Shown here piece by piece: positions 27,077 through 43,676 of a stretch of 64,000 nucleotides of DNA (position 1 is its first letter; each line of letters begins with the position of its first letter). Below the pieces are notes generated by a model. That model saw only the letters and a list, made by a program, of their open reading frames with translations. It did not search any database and was not told where the DNA came from. This DNA comes from Eutrophocola sp049446715 (GTDB lineage: Bacteria; Pseudomonadota; Gammaproteobacteria; Pseudomonadales; Pseudohongiellaceae). The translations under genes were made by a program, and so were the position numbers. The stretch spans positions 62,001 through 126,000 of the forward strand of contig JBMTQX010000001.1 in the NCBI GenBank assembly GCA_049446715.1, in the 5' to 3' direction.

Positions 27077-27607
27077 GTGGCTATTCGTTTGGAAGACAAG
27101 CAGCAGATTGTTGCTGAAGTCAACGAAGCTGCTAAAAGTGCCTTGTCTGCTGTACTTGCCGATTACCACGGTACCTCAGTAGAGAAGATGACCGCACTTC
27201 GGAAAACTGCCCGTGACAACAAGGTGTACCTGCGAGTCGTCAGGAACACTCTGCTGAAGCGTGCTGTTGAAGGGACAGATTATGAATGTCTCAACGAAGC
27301 GCTGGTCGGTCCGACCATTCTGGCCTTTTCCCAGGAAGATCCCGGTGCCGCGGCTCGCGTGCTCAAGGATTTTGCGAAGGAAAATGACAAGTTTGAAGTC
27401 AAGGCGCTTGCTGTTGGTGGGAACATGCTGCCTGCATCCCAGATCGATATTTTGGCGAAACTGCCAACTTACGATCAGGCAATTGCCACTCTGATGAGTG
27501 TAATGCTGGCACCGGTAACCAAACTGGCCCGTACCATGAACGAAGTGCCCTCCAAGGTCACTCGTTGTGTTGCAGCGGTACGCGACCAGAAACAGGACGC
27601 AGCTTAA
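27077..27607 (+). CDS. rplJ: 50S ribosomal protein L10
   Basis: 176 residues; base of the L7/L12 stalk. The N-terminal part binds 23S rRNA (ADYHGTSVEKMTALRK, VVRNTLLKRA); the C-terminal helix docks the L12 dimers. The start is GTG at 27077 with TTAGGAG upstream, giving the conserved AIRLEDKQQIV N-terminus. Autoregulation through the long leader before it is expected. Confidence 0.96.
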   Translation: MAIRLEDKQQIVAEVNEAAKSALSAVLADYHGTSVEKMTALRKTARDNKVYLRVVRNTLLKRAVEGTDYECLNEALVGPTILAFSQEDPGAAARVLKDFAKENDKFEVKALAVGGNMLPASQIDILAKLPTYDQAIATLMSVMLAPVTKLARTMNEVPSKVTRCVAAVRDQKQDAA

Positions 27608-27673
27608 GTCATTGTTGGCGGGTCTCTGACCTGCCGCATAAACGTTTACAACATTTAACTGGAGATAAGAGAC

Positions 27674-28054
27674 ATGGCTCTGTCTAAAGAAGAAATCCTT
27701 GAAGGTATTGCTGAACTGTCCGTCATGGATGTAGTTGAACTGGTTTCAGCAATGGAAGAAAAATTCGGTGTATCTGCTGCTGCCGCTGTTGCTGTAGCGG
27801 CTGCTCCGGCTGCTGGTGGCGATGCTGCCGCTGCTGAAGAGAAAGATGAATTTGACGTCATCCTGGCTTCTGCCGGTGACAAGAAAGTCAACGTCATCAA
27901 GGCTGTACGTGGCATCACCGGTCTGGGCCTGAAAGAAGCCAAGGACCTGGTTGACGGTGCGCCGTCTCCCATCAAAGAAGGTGCCAGCAAGGAAGACGCC
28001 GAAAAGTTCAAGAAAGAACTGGAAGAAGCCGGCGCAACTGTCGAGCTCAAGTAA
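27674..28054 (+). CDS. rplL: 50S ribosomal protein L7/L12
   Basis: 126 residues; the multi-copy stalk protein that recruits translation GTPases. It has an N-terminal dimerisation domain, an Ala-rich hinge (AAAVAVAAAPAAGGDAAAAEE) and a C-terminal factor-binding domain with KVNVIKAVRGITGLGLKEAK. It starts 66 bp after rplJ with GGAGA before the ATG. Confidence 0.97.
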   Translation: MALSKEEILEGIAELSVMDVVELVSAMEEKFGVSAAAAVAVAAAPAAGGDAAAAEEKDEFDVILASAGDKKVNVIKAVRGITGLGLKEAKDLVDGAPSPIKEGASKEDAEKFKKELEEAGATVELK

Positions 28055-28091
28055 GCACGACGTTGTTTGCTGCTTAGAAGCACTGCTTCCG

Positions 28092-28126
28092 GAAGGTGGC
28101 TCTCCTGTTTGGGAGAGCCGCCTTTC
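28092..28126 (+). terminator. Attenuator / processing hairpin between rplL and rpoB
   Basis: GGTGGCTCTCC-TGTTT-GGGAGAGCCGCC forms a strong stem 38 bp after rplL, followed by TTT. In E. coli a hairpin in the same place causes partial termination and is cut by RNase III, lowering rpoBC output relative to rplL; the same role is inferred. Confidence 0.75.
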
Positions 28127-28255
28127 AGTGCTTTAGCTGGAAACGGAAGATCTTCACCCGCTGCACTTACCGGGTGAGTTAAGTGGTACAGGGGTTGCTC
28201 CTTGGCCGTTAACGGACGAGGAAGAACTGGAACAAAATCACTTTAGGAACTGCTG

Positions 28256-32338
<4,083 letters not shown>

Positions 32339-32413
32339 TCCGGAAAACTTTCTGACTCGATAAGAAATTTTCCCCGGATAAATGATCAACCTCGAAAGAG
32401 GTGGAGGCAAAAC

Positions 32414-36658
<4,245 letters not shown>

Positions 36659-36681
36659 GAACGGAGACAGGATACAAAAGG

Positions 36682-36742
36682 CAGGATGCAAGCTGGGCAG
36701 GTAAATCCAGCATCTTGCATCTTGCATCCTGAATCTTGCATC
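36682..36742. repeat. Heptamer repeats with inverted repeat between rpoC and rpsL
   Basis: At 36712-36739 there are four consecutive 7-mers, ATCTTGC, ATCTTGC, ATCCTGA and ATCTTGC. CAGGATGCAAG (36682-36692) is the exact reverse complement of CTTGCATCCTG (36721-36731), so the RNA can fold into an 11-bp hairpin. The block lies just before the rpsL promoter and after rpoC. It may act as the rpoBC terminator, but no T-run follows. Confidence 0.7.
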
Positions 36743-36746
36743 CATA

Positions 36747-36775
36747 TTGACTCAGTGGGGTGTGATCATTACAAT
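36747..36775 (+). promoter_or_regulatory. sigma70 promoter of the str operon
   Basis: TTGACT (36747-36752), a 17-base spacer and TACAAT (36770-36775), with GC-rich CGCGCC after it. A near-consensus promoter about 60 bp before rpsL, with a discriminator suited to stringent control. Confidence 0.82.
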
Positions 36776-36840
36776 CGCGCCTCTTTTACATAAGCAAACG
36801 GCTATTTAGCTGTATTTAAACAAAAATATTGGAGCATTGA

Positions 36841-37212
36841 ATGGCGACTGTTAACCAGCTGGTTCGCAAGCCACGGAAAAGCAAGGTAGAAAAGAGCGAC
36901 GTGCCGGCCCTTCAGGGTTGTCCGCAGCGTCGTGGCGTTTGTACCCGTGTTTACACCACGACACCGAAAAAGCCGAACTCTGCCCTGCGTAAGGTCTGCC
37001 GTGTGCGCCTGACCAACGGCTATGAAGTGACTTCCTATATCGGTGGTGAAGGGCACAACCTGCAGGAGCACTCCGTGATCCTGATCAGGGGCGGCAGGGT
37101 CAAGGACCTGCCGGGTGTGCGTTACCACACTGTACGTGGCAGCCTGGATACCTCAGGTGTAGCCGACAGGAAGCAGGGCCGGTCCAAGTATGGTACCAAA
37201 CGTCCCAAGTAA
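36841..37212 (+). CDS. rpsL: 30S ribosomal protein S12
   Basis: 123 residues; decoding-centre protein. TTTPKKPNSALRKV and RVKDLPGVRYH keep the lysines (E. coli 42 and 87) whose change gives streptomycin resistance, so the allele looks sensitive. Asp of KDLP is the site of the usual methylthiolation. ATTGGAG precedes the ATG. First gene of the str operon. Confidence 0.98.
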   Translation: MATVNQLVRKPRKSKVEKSDVPALQGCPQRRGVCTRVYTTTPKKPNSALRKVCRVRLTNGYEVTSYIGGEGHNLQEHSVILIRGGRVKDLPGVRYHTVRGSLDTSGVADRKQGRSKYGTKRPK

Positions 37213-37315
37213 CAGAGATTTAACTCACTGATTTAATTTAATTTTTCATCAATTCCAGTAAGGCCGACCGCTGACATCACGTCACTGTGCCGGACCAACC
37301 TGAAGCGAGGAAACC

Positions 37316-37786
37316 ATGCCAAGAAGACGCGTTGTAGCAAAACGGGAAGTTCTGCCCGATCCCAAGTACGGAAACAAAACCCTGGCCAAGTTCATGAACC
37401 ATGTGATGGTTGATGGCAAGAAGTCTGTCGCCGAAAAAATCGTTTACGGTGCCCTGGATGTCGTTGCCGAAAAATCCGGCAAAGACCCCCTGGAAACCTT
37501 TGAAGCTGCCCTGGAAAACATTGCCCCGCTGGTCGAGGTGAAATCCCGCCGTGTGGGTGGTGCCACCTACCAGGTGCCGGTTGAAGTGCGCCCTGATCGC
37601 CGCAACGCGCTGTCCATGCGCTGGCTGGTGGAGCACTCCCGTGCCCGTGGTGAGAAATCCATGGCCCTGCGTCTTGCGGGTGAAATCGTTGATGCAGCCG
37701 AAGGTCGTGGCAGTGCCGTGCGCAAGCGTGAAGACGTGCATCGTATGGCTGAAGCCAACCGTGCCTTCTCGCACTACCGTTTCTAA
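37316..37786 (+). CDS. rpsG: 30S ribosomal protein S7
   Basis: 156 residues, the B-strain-like E. coli length. It organises the 3' domain of 16S rRNA; in relatives it is the translational repressor of the str operon. The conserved start PRRRVVAKREVLPDPKYGNKTL and the C-terminal AEANRAFSHYRF are present. AGCGAGG lies before the ATG; fusA follows after 39 bp. Confidence 0.98.
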   Translation: MPRRRVVAKREVLPDPKYGNKTLAKFMNHVMVDGKKSVAEKIVYGALDVVAEKSGKDPLETFEAALENIAPLVEVKSRRVGGATYQVPVEVRPDRRNALSMRWLVEHSRARGEKSMALRLAGEIVDAAEGRGSAVRKREDVHRMAEANRAFSHYRF

Positions 37787-37825
37787 TCATCGCTGATCAT
37801 TTTCCGAACTCGCTGAGGCACATCT

Positions 37826-39922
37826 GTGGCCAGAAAGACCCCGATCAAACGCTACCGCAATATAGGCATTTGCGCGCATGTGGACGCGGGTAAAACCACG
37901 ACCACGGAGCGTGTTCTGTTCTATACCGGTATCTCGCACAAGATCGGTGAAGTCCATGATGGCGCTGCAGTCATGGACTGGATGGAGCAGGAGCAGGAGC
38001 GTGGCATCACGATCACCTCTGCTGCGACCACCTGTTTCTGGGACGGCATGGATAAGCAGTTCGAGCAGCACCGCATCAACATCATCGACACGCCTGGCCA
38101 CGTTGACTTTACCATCGAAGTAGAGCGCTCTCTGCGTGTGCTTGATGGTGCCGTCGTCGTGCTCTGCGCCAGTTCCGGTGTGCAGCCGCAGACTGAAACT
38201 GTCTGGCGCCAGGCCAACCGCTACGAAGTGCCACGCCTGGTGTTCGTCAACAAAATGGATCGTGCCGGTGCCGATTTCCTGAAAGTGGTTCAGCAGATGA
38301 AGGAGCGCCTGGGCGCCAAGCCCGTGCCGATCCAGCTGGCCATTGGTGCTGAAGATGAATTCAAGGGTGTTATCGACCTGGTCAAGATGAAGGAAATTCT
38401 CTGGAGCGAAGACGACCAGGGTACCACCTTTACCTATGAGCCGATTCCCGAAGAGATGCTGGCCGAGTGCCGTAAATGGCGCGATGAACTGGTCGAGGCT
38501 GCTGCTGAAGCCAACGAGGAACTGATGAACAAGTACCTTGAGGGTGGGGAGCTGACCGAAGAAGAGGTCAAGCAAGGCCTGCGCATCCTCACGCTGGCCA
38601 ACGAAATTGTGCCAACCTTGTGTGGCTCTGCTTTCAAGAACAAGGGTGTTCAGGCTGTGCTTGATGCCGTCGTTGAATACCTGCCGTCACCCACCGAAGT
38701 AAAGGCCATTGAGGGCGTGCTGGAAGACGGCGAAACCGTGGAAACCCGTGAAGCCGACGACAACGCCCCGTTTGCGGCCCTGGCCTTCAAGATCGCCACC
38801 GACCCGTTTGTGGGCACGCTGACCTTCTTCCGGGTTTATTCAGGCAAATTGAATTCCGGTGACTCCGTCTACAACCCGGTCAAGCACAATAAAGAACGTG
38901 TTGGCCGTATGGTGCAGATGCACGCCAACTCCCGTGAGGAGATCAAGGAAGTACTGGCGGGTGACATCGCCGCCGCTATCGGCCTGAAAGACGTCACGAC
39001 CGGGGAAACCCTGTGCTCAATCGATCACCAGATCACTCTCGAGAAAATGGATTTTCCGGATCCCGTGATTTCCGTCGCGGTCGAGCCGAAAACCAAGGCT
39101 GACCAGGAAAAAATGGGCATTGCCCTGGGCAAACTGGCCCAGGAAGACCCGTCTTTCCGCGTCGAGACCGATGAAGAATCCGGCCAGACCATCATTTCCG
39201 GCATGGGTGAGCTGCACCTGGACGTACTGGTTGACCGCATGCGCCGTGAGTTCAATGTCGAAGCCAATATCGGCAAGCCCCAGGTGGCTTACCGCGAAAC
39301 CATCCGCAAAACTGTTGAAATCGAAGGCAAGCATGTCAAGCAGTCCGGCGGCCGTGGTCAGTACGGACATGTCTGGCTGCGTCTTGAACCGTTGCCGGCT
39401 GATTCTGAGTACCAATTCGTCAACGAGATTGTCGGTGGCGTGGTGCCCAAGGAATACATTCCTGCCGTGGACAAGGGTGTTCAGGAGCAGATGAAGAATG
39501 GCTGTCTGGCGGGTTATCCGCTGCTGGCCATGAAGGTCACCATTTTCGATGGCTCCTTCCATGACGTGGACTCCAGCGAAATGGCCTTCAAGATTGCCGG
39601 CTCCATGGCCCTTAAAAAGGGTGCCCTGCAAGCCGATGCTGCCTTGCTGGAACCGGTCATGAAAGTGGAAGTGGTCACGCCGGAAGACTATATGGGCGAT
39701 GTCATGGGTGACCTGAATCGTCGTCGCGGCCTGGTCCAGGGCATGGAAGACAGTGCATCCGGCAAGGTCATCAATGCCGAGGTGCCGCTGAGCGAAATGT
39801 TCGGTTATTCCACGGATTTGCGCTCTGCCACCCAGGGTCGTGCCACGTATACCATGGAATTCCTGAAGTATGCGGAAGTGCCGCAGGCCATCGCTGACAG
39901 CATCATCGAAAAAGGCGGTTAG
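37826..39922 (+). CDS. fusA: Elongation factor G
   Basis: Translocation GTPase of 698 residues. G motifs: AHVDAGKTTTTER near 18, RGITITSAA near 59, DTPGHVDF near 88 and NKMDRAG near 142. Domains II to V are complete (GMGELHLDVLVDRM, GRGQYGHVWL). The start codon is GTG at 37826, giving ARKTPIKRYRNIGI. The gene is last in this str operon: no tuf follows. Confidence 0.98.
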   Translation: MARKTPIKRYRNIGICAHVDAGKTTTTERVLFYTGISHKIGEVHDGAAVMDWMEQEQERGITITSAATTCFWDGMDKQFEQHRINIIDTPGHVDFTIEVERSLRVLDGAVVVLCASSGVQPQTETVWRQANRYEVPRLVFVNKMDRAGADFLKVVQQMKERLGAKPVPIQLAIGAEDEFKGVIDLVKMKEILWSEDDQGTTFTYEPIPEEMLAECRKWRDELVEAAAEANEELMNKYLEGGELTEEEVKQGLRILTLANEIVPTLCGSAFKNKGVQAVLDAVVEYLPSPTEVKAIEGVLEDGETVETREADDNAPFAALAFKIATDPFVGTLTFFRVYSGKLNSGDSVYNPVKHNKERVGRMVQMHANSREEIKEVLAGDIAAAIGLKDVTTGETLCSIDHQITLEKMDFPDPVISVAVEPKTKADQEKMGIALGKLAQEDPSFRVETDEESGQTIISGMGELHLDVLVDRMRREFNVEANIGKPQVAYRETIRKTVEIEGKHVKQSGGRGQYGHVWLRLEPLPADSEYQFVNEIVGGVVPKEYIPAVDKGVQEQMKNGCLAGYPLLAMKVTIFDGSFHDVDSSEMAFKIAGSMALKKGALQADAALLEPVMKVEVVTPEDYMGDVMGDLNRRRGLVQGMEDSASGKVINAEVPLSEMFGYSTDLRSATQGRATYTMEFLKYAEVPQAIADSIIEKGG

Positions 39923-39939
39923 GGTTTGAGTTAAACTTT

Positions 39940-39966
39940 CCTGGCGCTCGTGCTTAGGTCGCCAGG
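39940..39966 (+). terminator. Hairpin after fusA
   Basis: CCTGGCG (39940-39946) and CGCCAGG (39960-39966) form a 7-bp stem 17 bp after the fusA stop. No clear T-run follows, so it is a candidate terminator or mRNA end-protecting structure only. Confidence 0.45.
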
Positions 39967-40037
39967 CGTTGTTAAAAACCTGCTGAGTCGGTCACATACT
40001 GGATCGTATGCTTGCTCCCTGCGCGGGTTTTTGCCTA
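39965..40037. repeat. Dispersed inverted-repeat element, copy B
   Basis: GGCGTTGTTAAAAACC...GGTTTTTGCCTAG. The stem is 39974-39983 against 40023-40032 with one G-T pair; inside it CATAC-TGGATC-GTATG (39995-40010) makes a second stem. Ends and layout match copy A at 10600-10673, although the stem bases differ. It sits where tufA would be in most relatives. The rest of the 410-bp gap 39923-40332 holds the rpsJ promoter and leader. Confidence 0.5.
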
Positions 40038-40173
40038 GCCTGACAACAAAAGCCCTGACCGCTGGAAGAGTTTGTTACATACGTTCATACACAGTCACAA
40101 ACTGCAGTAGTAAGGGTTACTGACCAGGGGTAAGATGCCTGGCGGTATTTGTAGAAAAAAAGTGATGTAGCCC

Positions 40174-40202
40174 TTGACGATAGAGGGCTCCGCACGTAAA
40201 AT
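40174..40202 (+). promoter_or_regulatory. sigma70 promoter of the S10 operon
   Basis: TTGACG (40174-40179), an exact 17-base spacer and TAAAAT (40197-40202): a near-consensus promoter. Predicted start about 40209, giving a leader of roughly 124 nt before rpsJ. Confidence 0.85.
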
Positions 40203-40217
40203 TTGCGCTCTTTTTTC

Positions 40218-40253
40218 GCGGTGAAATTTGCAAAAGCAGGTTTCACCGCTTTT
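40218..40253 (+). terminator. Attenuator-like hairpin in the S10 leader
   Basis: GCGGTGAAA (40218-40226) and TTTCACCGC (40241-40249) form a perfect 9-bp stem with a 14-base loop, followed by TTTT. Placed at the start of the leader RNA, it may cause early termination. In E. coli the S10 leader is the target of L4 attenuation; L4 involvement here is inferred. Confidence 0.6.
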
Positions 40254-40290
40254 ACAATGTCGAAGACAATTTCGCATTGTTTTAAACATT

Positions 40291-40302
40291 CGTTCTTTAA
40301 CA
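40291..40302 (+). promoter_or_regulatory. boxA antitermination motif in rpsJ leader
   Basis: CGTTCTTTAACA matches the rRNA boxA TGCTCTTTAACA at 10 of 12 positions and is followed by AACTTATTG, as in rRNA leaders. boxA is bound by NusB together with S10 (NusE), the product of the gene it precedes. Confidence 0.65.
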
Positions 40303-40332
40303 ACTTATTGAAGTGTGGGAGTAGTTGGTCAC

Positions 40333-40656
40333 ATGCAGAACCAGCGCATTAGAATTCGGCTGAAAGCCTTTGATCATCGGCTGATAGACCAGTCAACTCA
40401 GGAATTGGTGAATACCGCCAAGCGTACCGGTGCATTTGTCAGGGGTCCGATTCCTCTGCCAACCCGGAAAGAGCGGTACACCGTTCTGATTTCCCCGCAC
40501 GTCAATAAGGATGCCCGTGACCAGTACGAAATTCGTACTCACAAGCGCCTGCTGGACATCGTCGAGCCTACCGAGAAATTCGTTGAGGCCCTGATGCAGT
40601 TGAACCTGGCGGCTGGTGTGGAAGTGCAAATCAGTCTGGGCAAGAGTCAGAAATAA
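40333..40656 (+). CDS. rpsJ: 30S ribosomal protein S10 (NusE)
   Basis: 107 residues, four more than E. coli at the C-terminus (KSQK). The start at 40333 gives the conserved QNQRIRIRLKAFDHRLIDQ; a GTG at 40315 would add a non-conserved tail. S10 is also NusE, the partner of NusB in boxA-dependent antitermination and the link between NusG and the ribosome. First gene of the S10 operon. Confidence 0.97.
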   Translation: MQNQRIRIRLKAFDHRLIDQSTQELVNTAKRTGAFVRGPIPLPTRKERYTVLISPHVNKDARDQYEIRTHKRLLDIVEPTEKFVEALMQLNLAAGVEVQISLGKSQK

Positions 40657-40842
40657 GCTTTTAAACAAGGGCTTATAGCAAGAGTTTAGCAGTAAAGAAG
40701 TACGTGTCTGCAGCCTTTATCTGCTGGCACGCTAAATACATAAACAGCCCCCGGGGCGAATGGTGCCGGGCGGTATACATACATGGTGTAACGCGTAAGC
40801 GGCCATAGTGGGTTAAAGCCCCTTACACGATGAGGTTTTAAA

Positions 40843-41523
40843 ATGTCGATTGGCTTAGTCGGTCGAAAAAGCGGTATGACCCGCATTTTCACCGAATCCG
40901 GGTCCTCTATACCCGTCACAGTGGTGGAAGTTCTGCCAAACAGGGTCACGCGCGTGAAAACTGTCGAATCTGACGGTTACAGTGCTGTGCAGGTTACTAC
41001 TGGCTCTGTCAAAAACTCCAAGCTGACCAAGTCTGAAGCTGGCCATTTTGCCAAGGCGGGCATTGATGCCGGTCGTGGCCTGTGGGAATTCCGTGCCGAC
41101 GCCACCGAGCTGGTTGGCGAGGAAGGCGCTGAAGTGGCACCGGGTTTCGAATACACCGTCACTACCTTTGCTGAAGGCCAGATCGTAGATGTCACCGGCA
41201 CCTCCAAGGGTAAGGGTTACCAGGGCGTGATCAAGCGTTACAATTTCCGTACCCAGGATGCCACGCACGGTAACTCACTGTCTCACCGTGCCCCAGGTTC
41301 CATTGGTCAGTGTCAGACACCGGGCCGTGTGTGGAAAGGCAAAAAAATGTCCGGCCACATGGGTAGCGAGCGCGTTACCACCCAGGGTCTGGAAGTGGTC
41401 AGGGTTGATCTTGAGAACAACCTGATCCTCATCAAGGGTTCCGTTCCTGGAGCCACCGGTAGCGATGTCATCATTTCGCCAACCGTCAAAGCCAAAAAAT
41501 CAACTTCGTCTTCTGAGGGGTAA
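40843..41523 (+). CDS. rplC: 50S ribosomal protein L3
   Basis: 226 residues against about 209 in E. coli; the extra length is mostly a Lys/Ser-rich tail (VKAKKSTSSSEG) plus a small insertion. Core motifs GLVGRKSGMTRIF and HRAPGSIGQCQTPGRVWKGKKMSGHMG reach the peptidyl transferase centre. A 186-bp gap after rpsJ without a gene precedes it. It abuts rplD by 3 bp. Confidence 0.97.
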   Translation: MSIGLVGRKSGMTRIFTESGSSIPVTVVEVLPNRVTRVKTVESDGYSAVQVTTGSVKNSKLTKSEAGHFAKAGIDAGRGLWEFRADATELVGEEGAEVAPGFEYTVTTFAEGQIVDVTGTSKGKGYQGVIKRYNFRTQDATHGNSLSHRAPGSIGQCQTPGRVWKGKKMSGHMGSERVTTQGLEVVRVDLENNLILIKGSVPGATGSDVIISPTVKAKKSTSSSEG

Positions 41524-41526
41524 GCA

Positions 41527-42144
41527 ATGGATTTGAATATTGCAGTGCCTGGCAAGAAGGCAGCAAAAACAGTCTCCGTGACCGACGATATCTTCGGCAA
41601 GGATTACAACGAAAGCCTGGTTCATCAGGTGGTTGTGACCTACCTGGCCGGCGCGCGTCAGGGTTCCGTGAAACAGAAAACCCGTTCTGAAGTGTCCGGT
41701 GGCGGCAAGAAGCCCTGGCGTCAGAAAGGTACTGGACGTGCCCGTGCCGGTACTACCCGTGGTCCACTTTGGCGCACTGGTGGTGTGACTTTTGCTGCAC
41801 GCCCGCAGGACCACTCCAAAAAAATCAACAAGAAAATGTACCGCGGAGCACTGCGCTGCATTTTGTCGGAACTGGTGCGCCAGGACCGTCTGCTTGTTGT
41901 CGACGAATTTACCGTTGAAAACCACAAGACCAAGGGTCTGGTTGAGAAGCTTACCGCCCTGGATCTGCAGAACGTGCTGATTATCAGTGATGAAATCGAC
42001 CAGAACCTGGTCCTGGCTGCCCGCAACCTGCACAAGGTAGACGTGCTGGAAGCCACCGGTGTTGATCCGGTAAGCCTGATCGGTTTCGACAAGGTCCTGA
42101 TGACCGTGCCTGCACTAAAGAAAGTAGAGGGGATGCTCGCATGA
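41527..42144 (+). CDS. rplD: 50S ribosomal protein L4
   Basis: 205 residues; its loop (GGKKPWRQKGTGRARAGT, near 60-77) lines the exit tunnel. In E. coli L4 also regulates the S10 operon by attenuation in the leader. The stop overlaps the rplW start (ATGA), so they are coupled. Confidence 0.97.
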   Translation: MDLNIAVPGKKAAKTVSVTDDIFGKDYNESLVHQVVVTYLAGARQGSVKQKTRSEVSGGGKKPWRQKGTGRARAGTTRGPLWRTGGVTFAARPQDHSKKINKKMYRGALRCILSELVRQDRLLVVDEFTVENHKTKGLVEKLTALDLQNVLIISDEIDQNLVLAARNLHKVDVLEATGVDPVSLIGFDKVLMTVPALKKVEGMLA

Positions 42145-42440
42145 ACCAGGAAAGAATGTTGACCATCGTGCTGGGCCCGCATATTTCTGAGAAGAGCTCC
42201 CTGATCTCCGAGCAGAACAACCAGGTTACTTTCAAAGTAGCCCTGGATGCGACCAAGCCGGAAATCAAGGCCGCCATCGAAGGCCTGTTTAATGTGTCAG
42301 TCAAGGACGTCCAGGTGCTGAACGTGAAGGGCAAGCGCAAGCGCACTGCTCGCGGCAAGTACCGTACCCGTTCGAACTGGAAAAAAGCCTACATCCGCCT
42401 GGAGCAGGGTCACGAAATCGACTTTGCCGAGCTGGGTTGA
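42141..42440 (+). CDS. rplW: 50S ribosomal protein L23
   Basis: 99 residues; tunnel-exit protein and docking site of trigger factor and SRP. GPHISEKSS and the hydrophobic VTFKVALDATKPEIKAAIE are typical. The ATG at 42141 overlaps the rplD stop by 4 bases. Confidence 0.97.
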   Translation: MNQERMLTIVLGPHISEKSSLISEQNNQVTFKVALDATKPEIKAAIEGLFNVSVKDVQVLNVKGKRKRTARGKYRTRSNWKKAYIRLEQGHEIDFAELG

Positions 42441-42496
42441 TCAGGCAGATCTGACAGAAAAGTTTCAGAGAAAAAGCGAATTAAAGAGTAATAGAA

Positions 42497-43327
42497 ATGG
42501 CCGTCGTAAAAGCTAAACCAACATCACCCGGACGCCGCTTTGTCGTCAAAGTTGTCAACCACGAGTTGCACAAAGGTGCGCCTTACGCACCCCTGACTGA
42601 GTCCCAGTCCAAAACTGGTGGCCGTAACAACTCTGGCCGAATTACGCGCAGGCACTCCGGTGGCGGTCACAAACAGAAATACCGCGTTATCGACTTCAGA
42701 CGCAACAAGGACGATATTCCGGCGACTGTTGAGCGCCTGGAATACGATCCGAACCGCAGCGCCTATATTGCCCTGCTGAAATATGCCGACGGCGAGCGTC
42801 GTTACATCATTGCCCCGGCCAAGGTCAGTGCTGGTGACCAGCTGGTTTCCGGTGAAAGCGTACCGATGAAGCCGGGTAACTGTCTGCCACTGCGCAACAT
42901 CCCGATGGGTAGCACTGTGCACTGTGTCGAGATGAAGCCAGGCAAGGGTGCCCAGTTGGCCCGCAGCGCCGGTACTTCCGTGCAGCTGGTGGCCCGTGAA
43001 GGCCAGTACGCCACCATTCGTCTGCGTTCAGGCGAGATGCGCAAGGTGTTGTCAGAATGTCGCGCTGTCCTGGGCGAAGTGTCCAACAGCGAACACAGTC
43101 TGCGCTCACTGGGTAAAGCCGGTGCCGTGCGCTGGCGTGGTGTGCGCCCGACCGTTCGTGGTGTTGCCATGAACCCGGTTGATCACCCGCATGGTGGTGG
43201 TGAAGGACGTACTTCCGGTGGTCGTCACCCGGTTTCACCCTGGGGTACTCCGACTAAGGGTTACAAGACGCGCACCAACAAGCGCACCAACAAGTTGATC
43301 GTACGTCGTCGCAAGGCATCACGTTAA
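42497..43327 (+). CDS. rplB: 50S ribosomal protein L2
   Basis: 276 residues; needed for subunit joining and peptidyl transfer. It has SGRITRRHSGGGHKQKYR and the C-terminal GVAMNPVDHPHGGGEGRTSGGRHPVSPWG with the conserved His of the catalytic region. Starts 56 bp after rplW. Confidence 0.98.
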   Translation: MAVVKAKPTSPGRRFVVKVVNHELHKGAPYAPLTESQSKTGGRNNSGRITRRHSGGGHKQKYRVIDFRRNKDDIPATVERLEYDPNRSAYIALLKYADGERRYIIAPAKVSAGDQLVSGESVPMKPGNCLPLRNIPMGSTVHCVEMKPGKGAQLARSAGTSVQLVAREGQYATIRLRSGEMRKVLSECRAVLGEVSNSEHSLRSLGKAGAVRWRGVRPTVRGVAMNPVDHPHGGGEGRTSGGRHPVSPWGTPTKGYKTRTNKRTNKLIVRRRKASR

Positions 43328-43364
43328 GCGCTAGCGGCTAAAAGAGAATATTGAGGTATATACA

Positions 43365-43637
43365 GTGCCAAGATCATTAAAGAAAGGACCGTTTATTGAC
43401 CTTCATCTGCTGAAGAAAGTGCAGGCTGCTCAGGAGAGCAATGACAGAAGGCCGATCAAGACATGGTCCCGTCGTTCCATGGTTTCTCCGGACATGCTGG
43501 GTCTGACAATTGCCGTGCATAACGGTCGTCAGCACGTGCCGGTCCTGATTTCAGAGGACATGGTCGGGCACAAGCTTGGTGAATTCGTTGTTACCCGTAC
43601 CTACCGTGGTCACGTGGCCGACAAGAAAGCCAAGTAA
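43365..43637 (+). CDS. rpsS: 30S ribosomal protein S19
   Basis: 90 residues. The start is GTG at 43365 with TTGAGG upstream, giving PRSLKKGPFIDLHLLKKV. It contacts S13 and the 16S head near the A site. Confidence 0.97.
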   Translation: MPRSLKKGPFIDLHLLKKVQAAQESNDRRPIKTWSRRSMVSPDMLGLTIAVHNGRQHVPVLISEDMVGHKLGEFVVTRTYRGHVADKKAK

Positions 43638-43676
43638 TCGGCAGGGCATTAAGACAGGTTTATTGAGGTAAGAATG

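Noticed and set aside
39923..40332. Remnant of a deleted tuf gene after fusA
   Set aside because: No recognisable EF-Tu codons in any frame.
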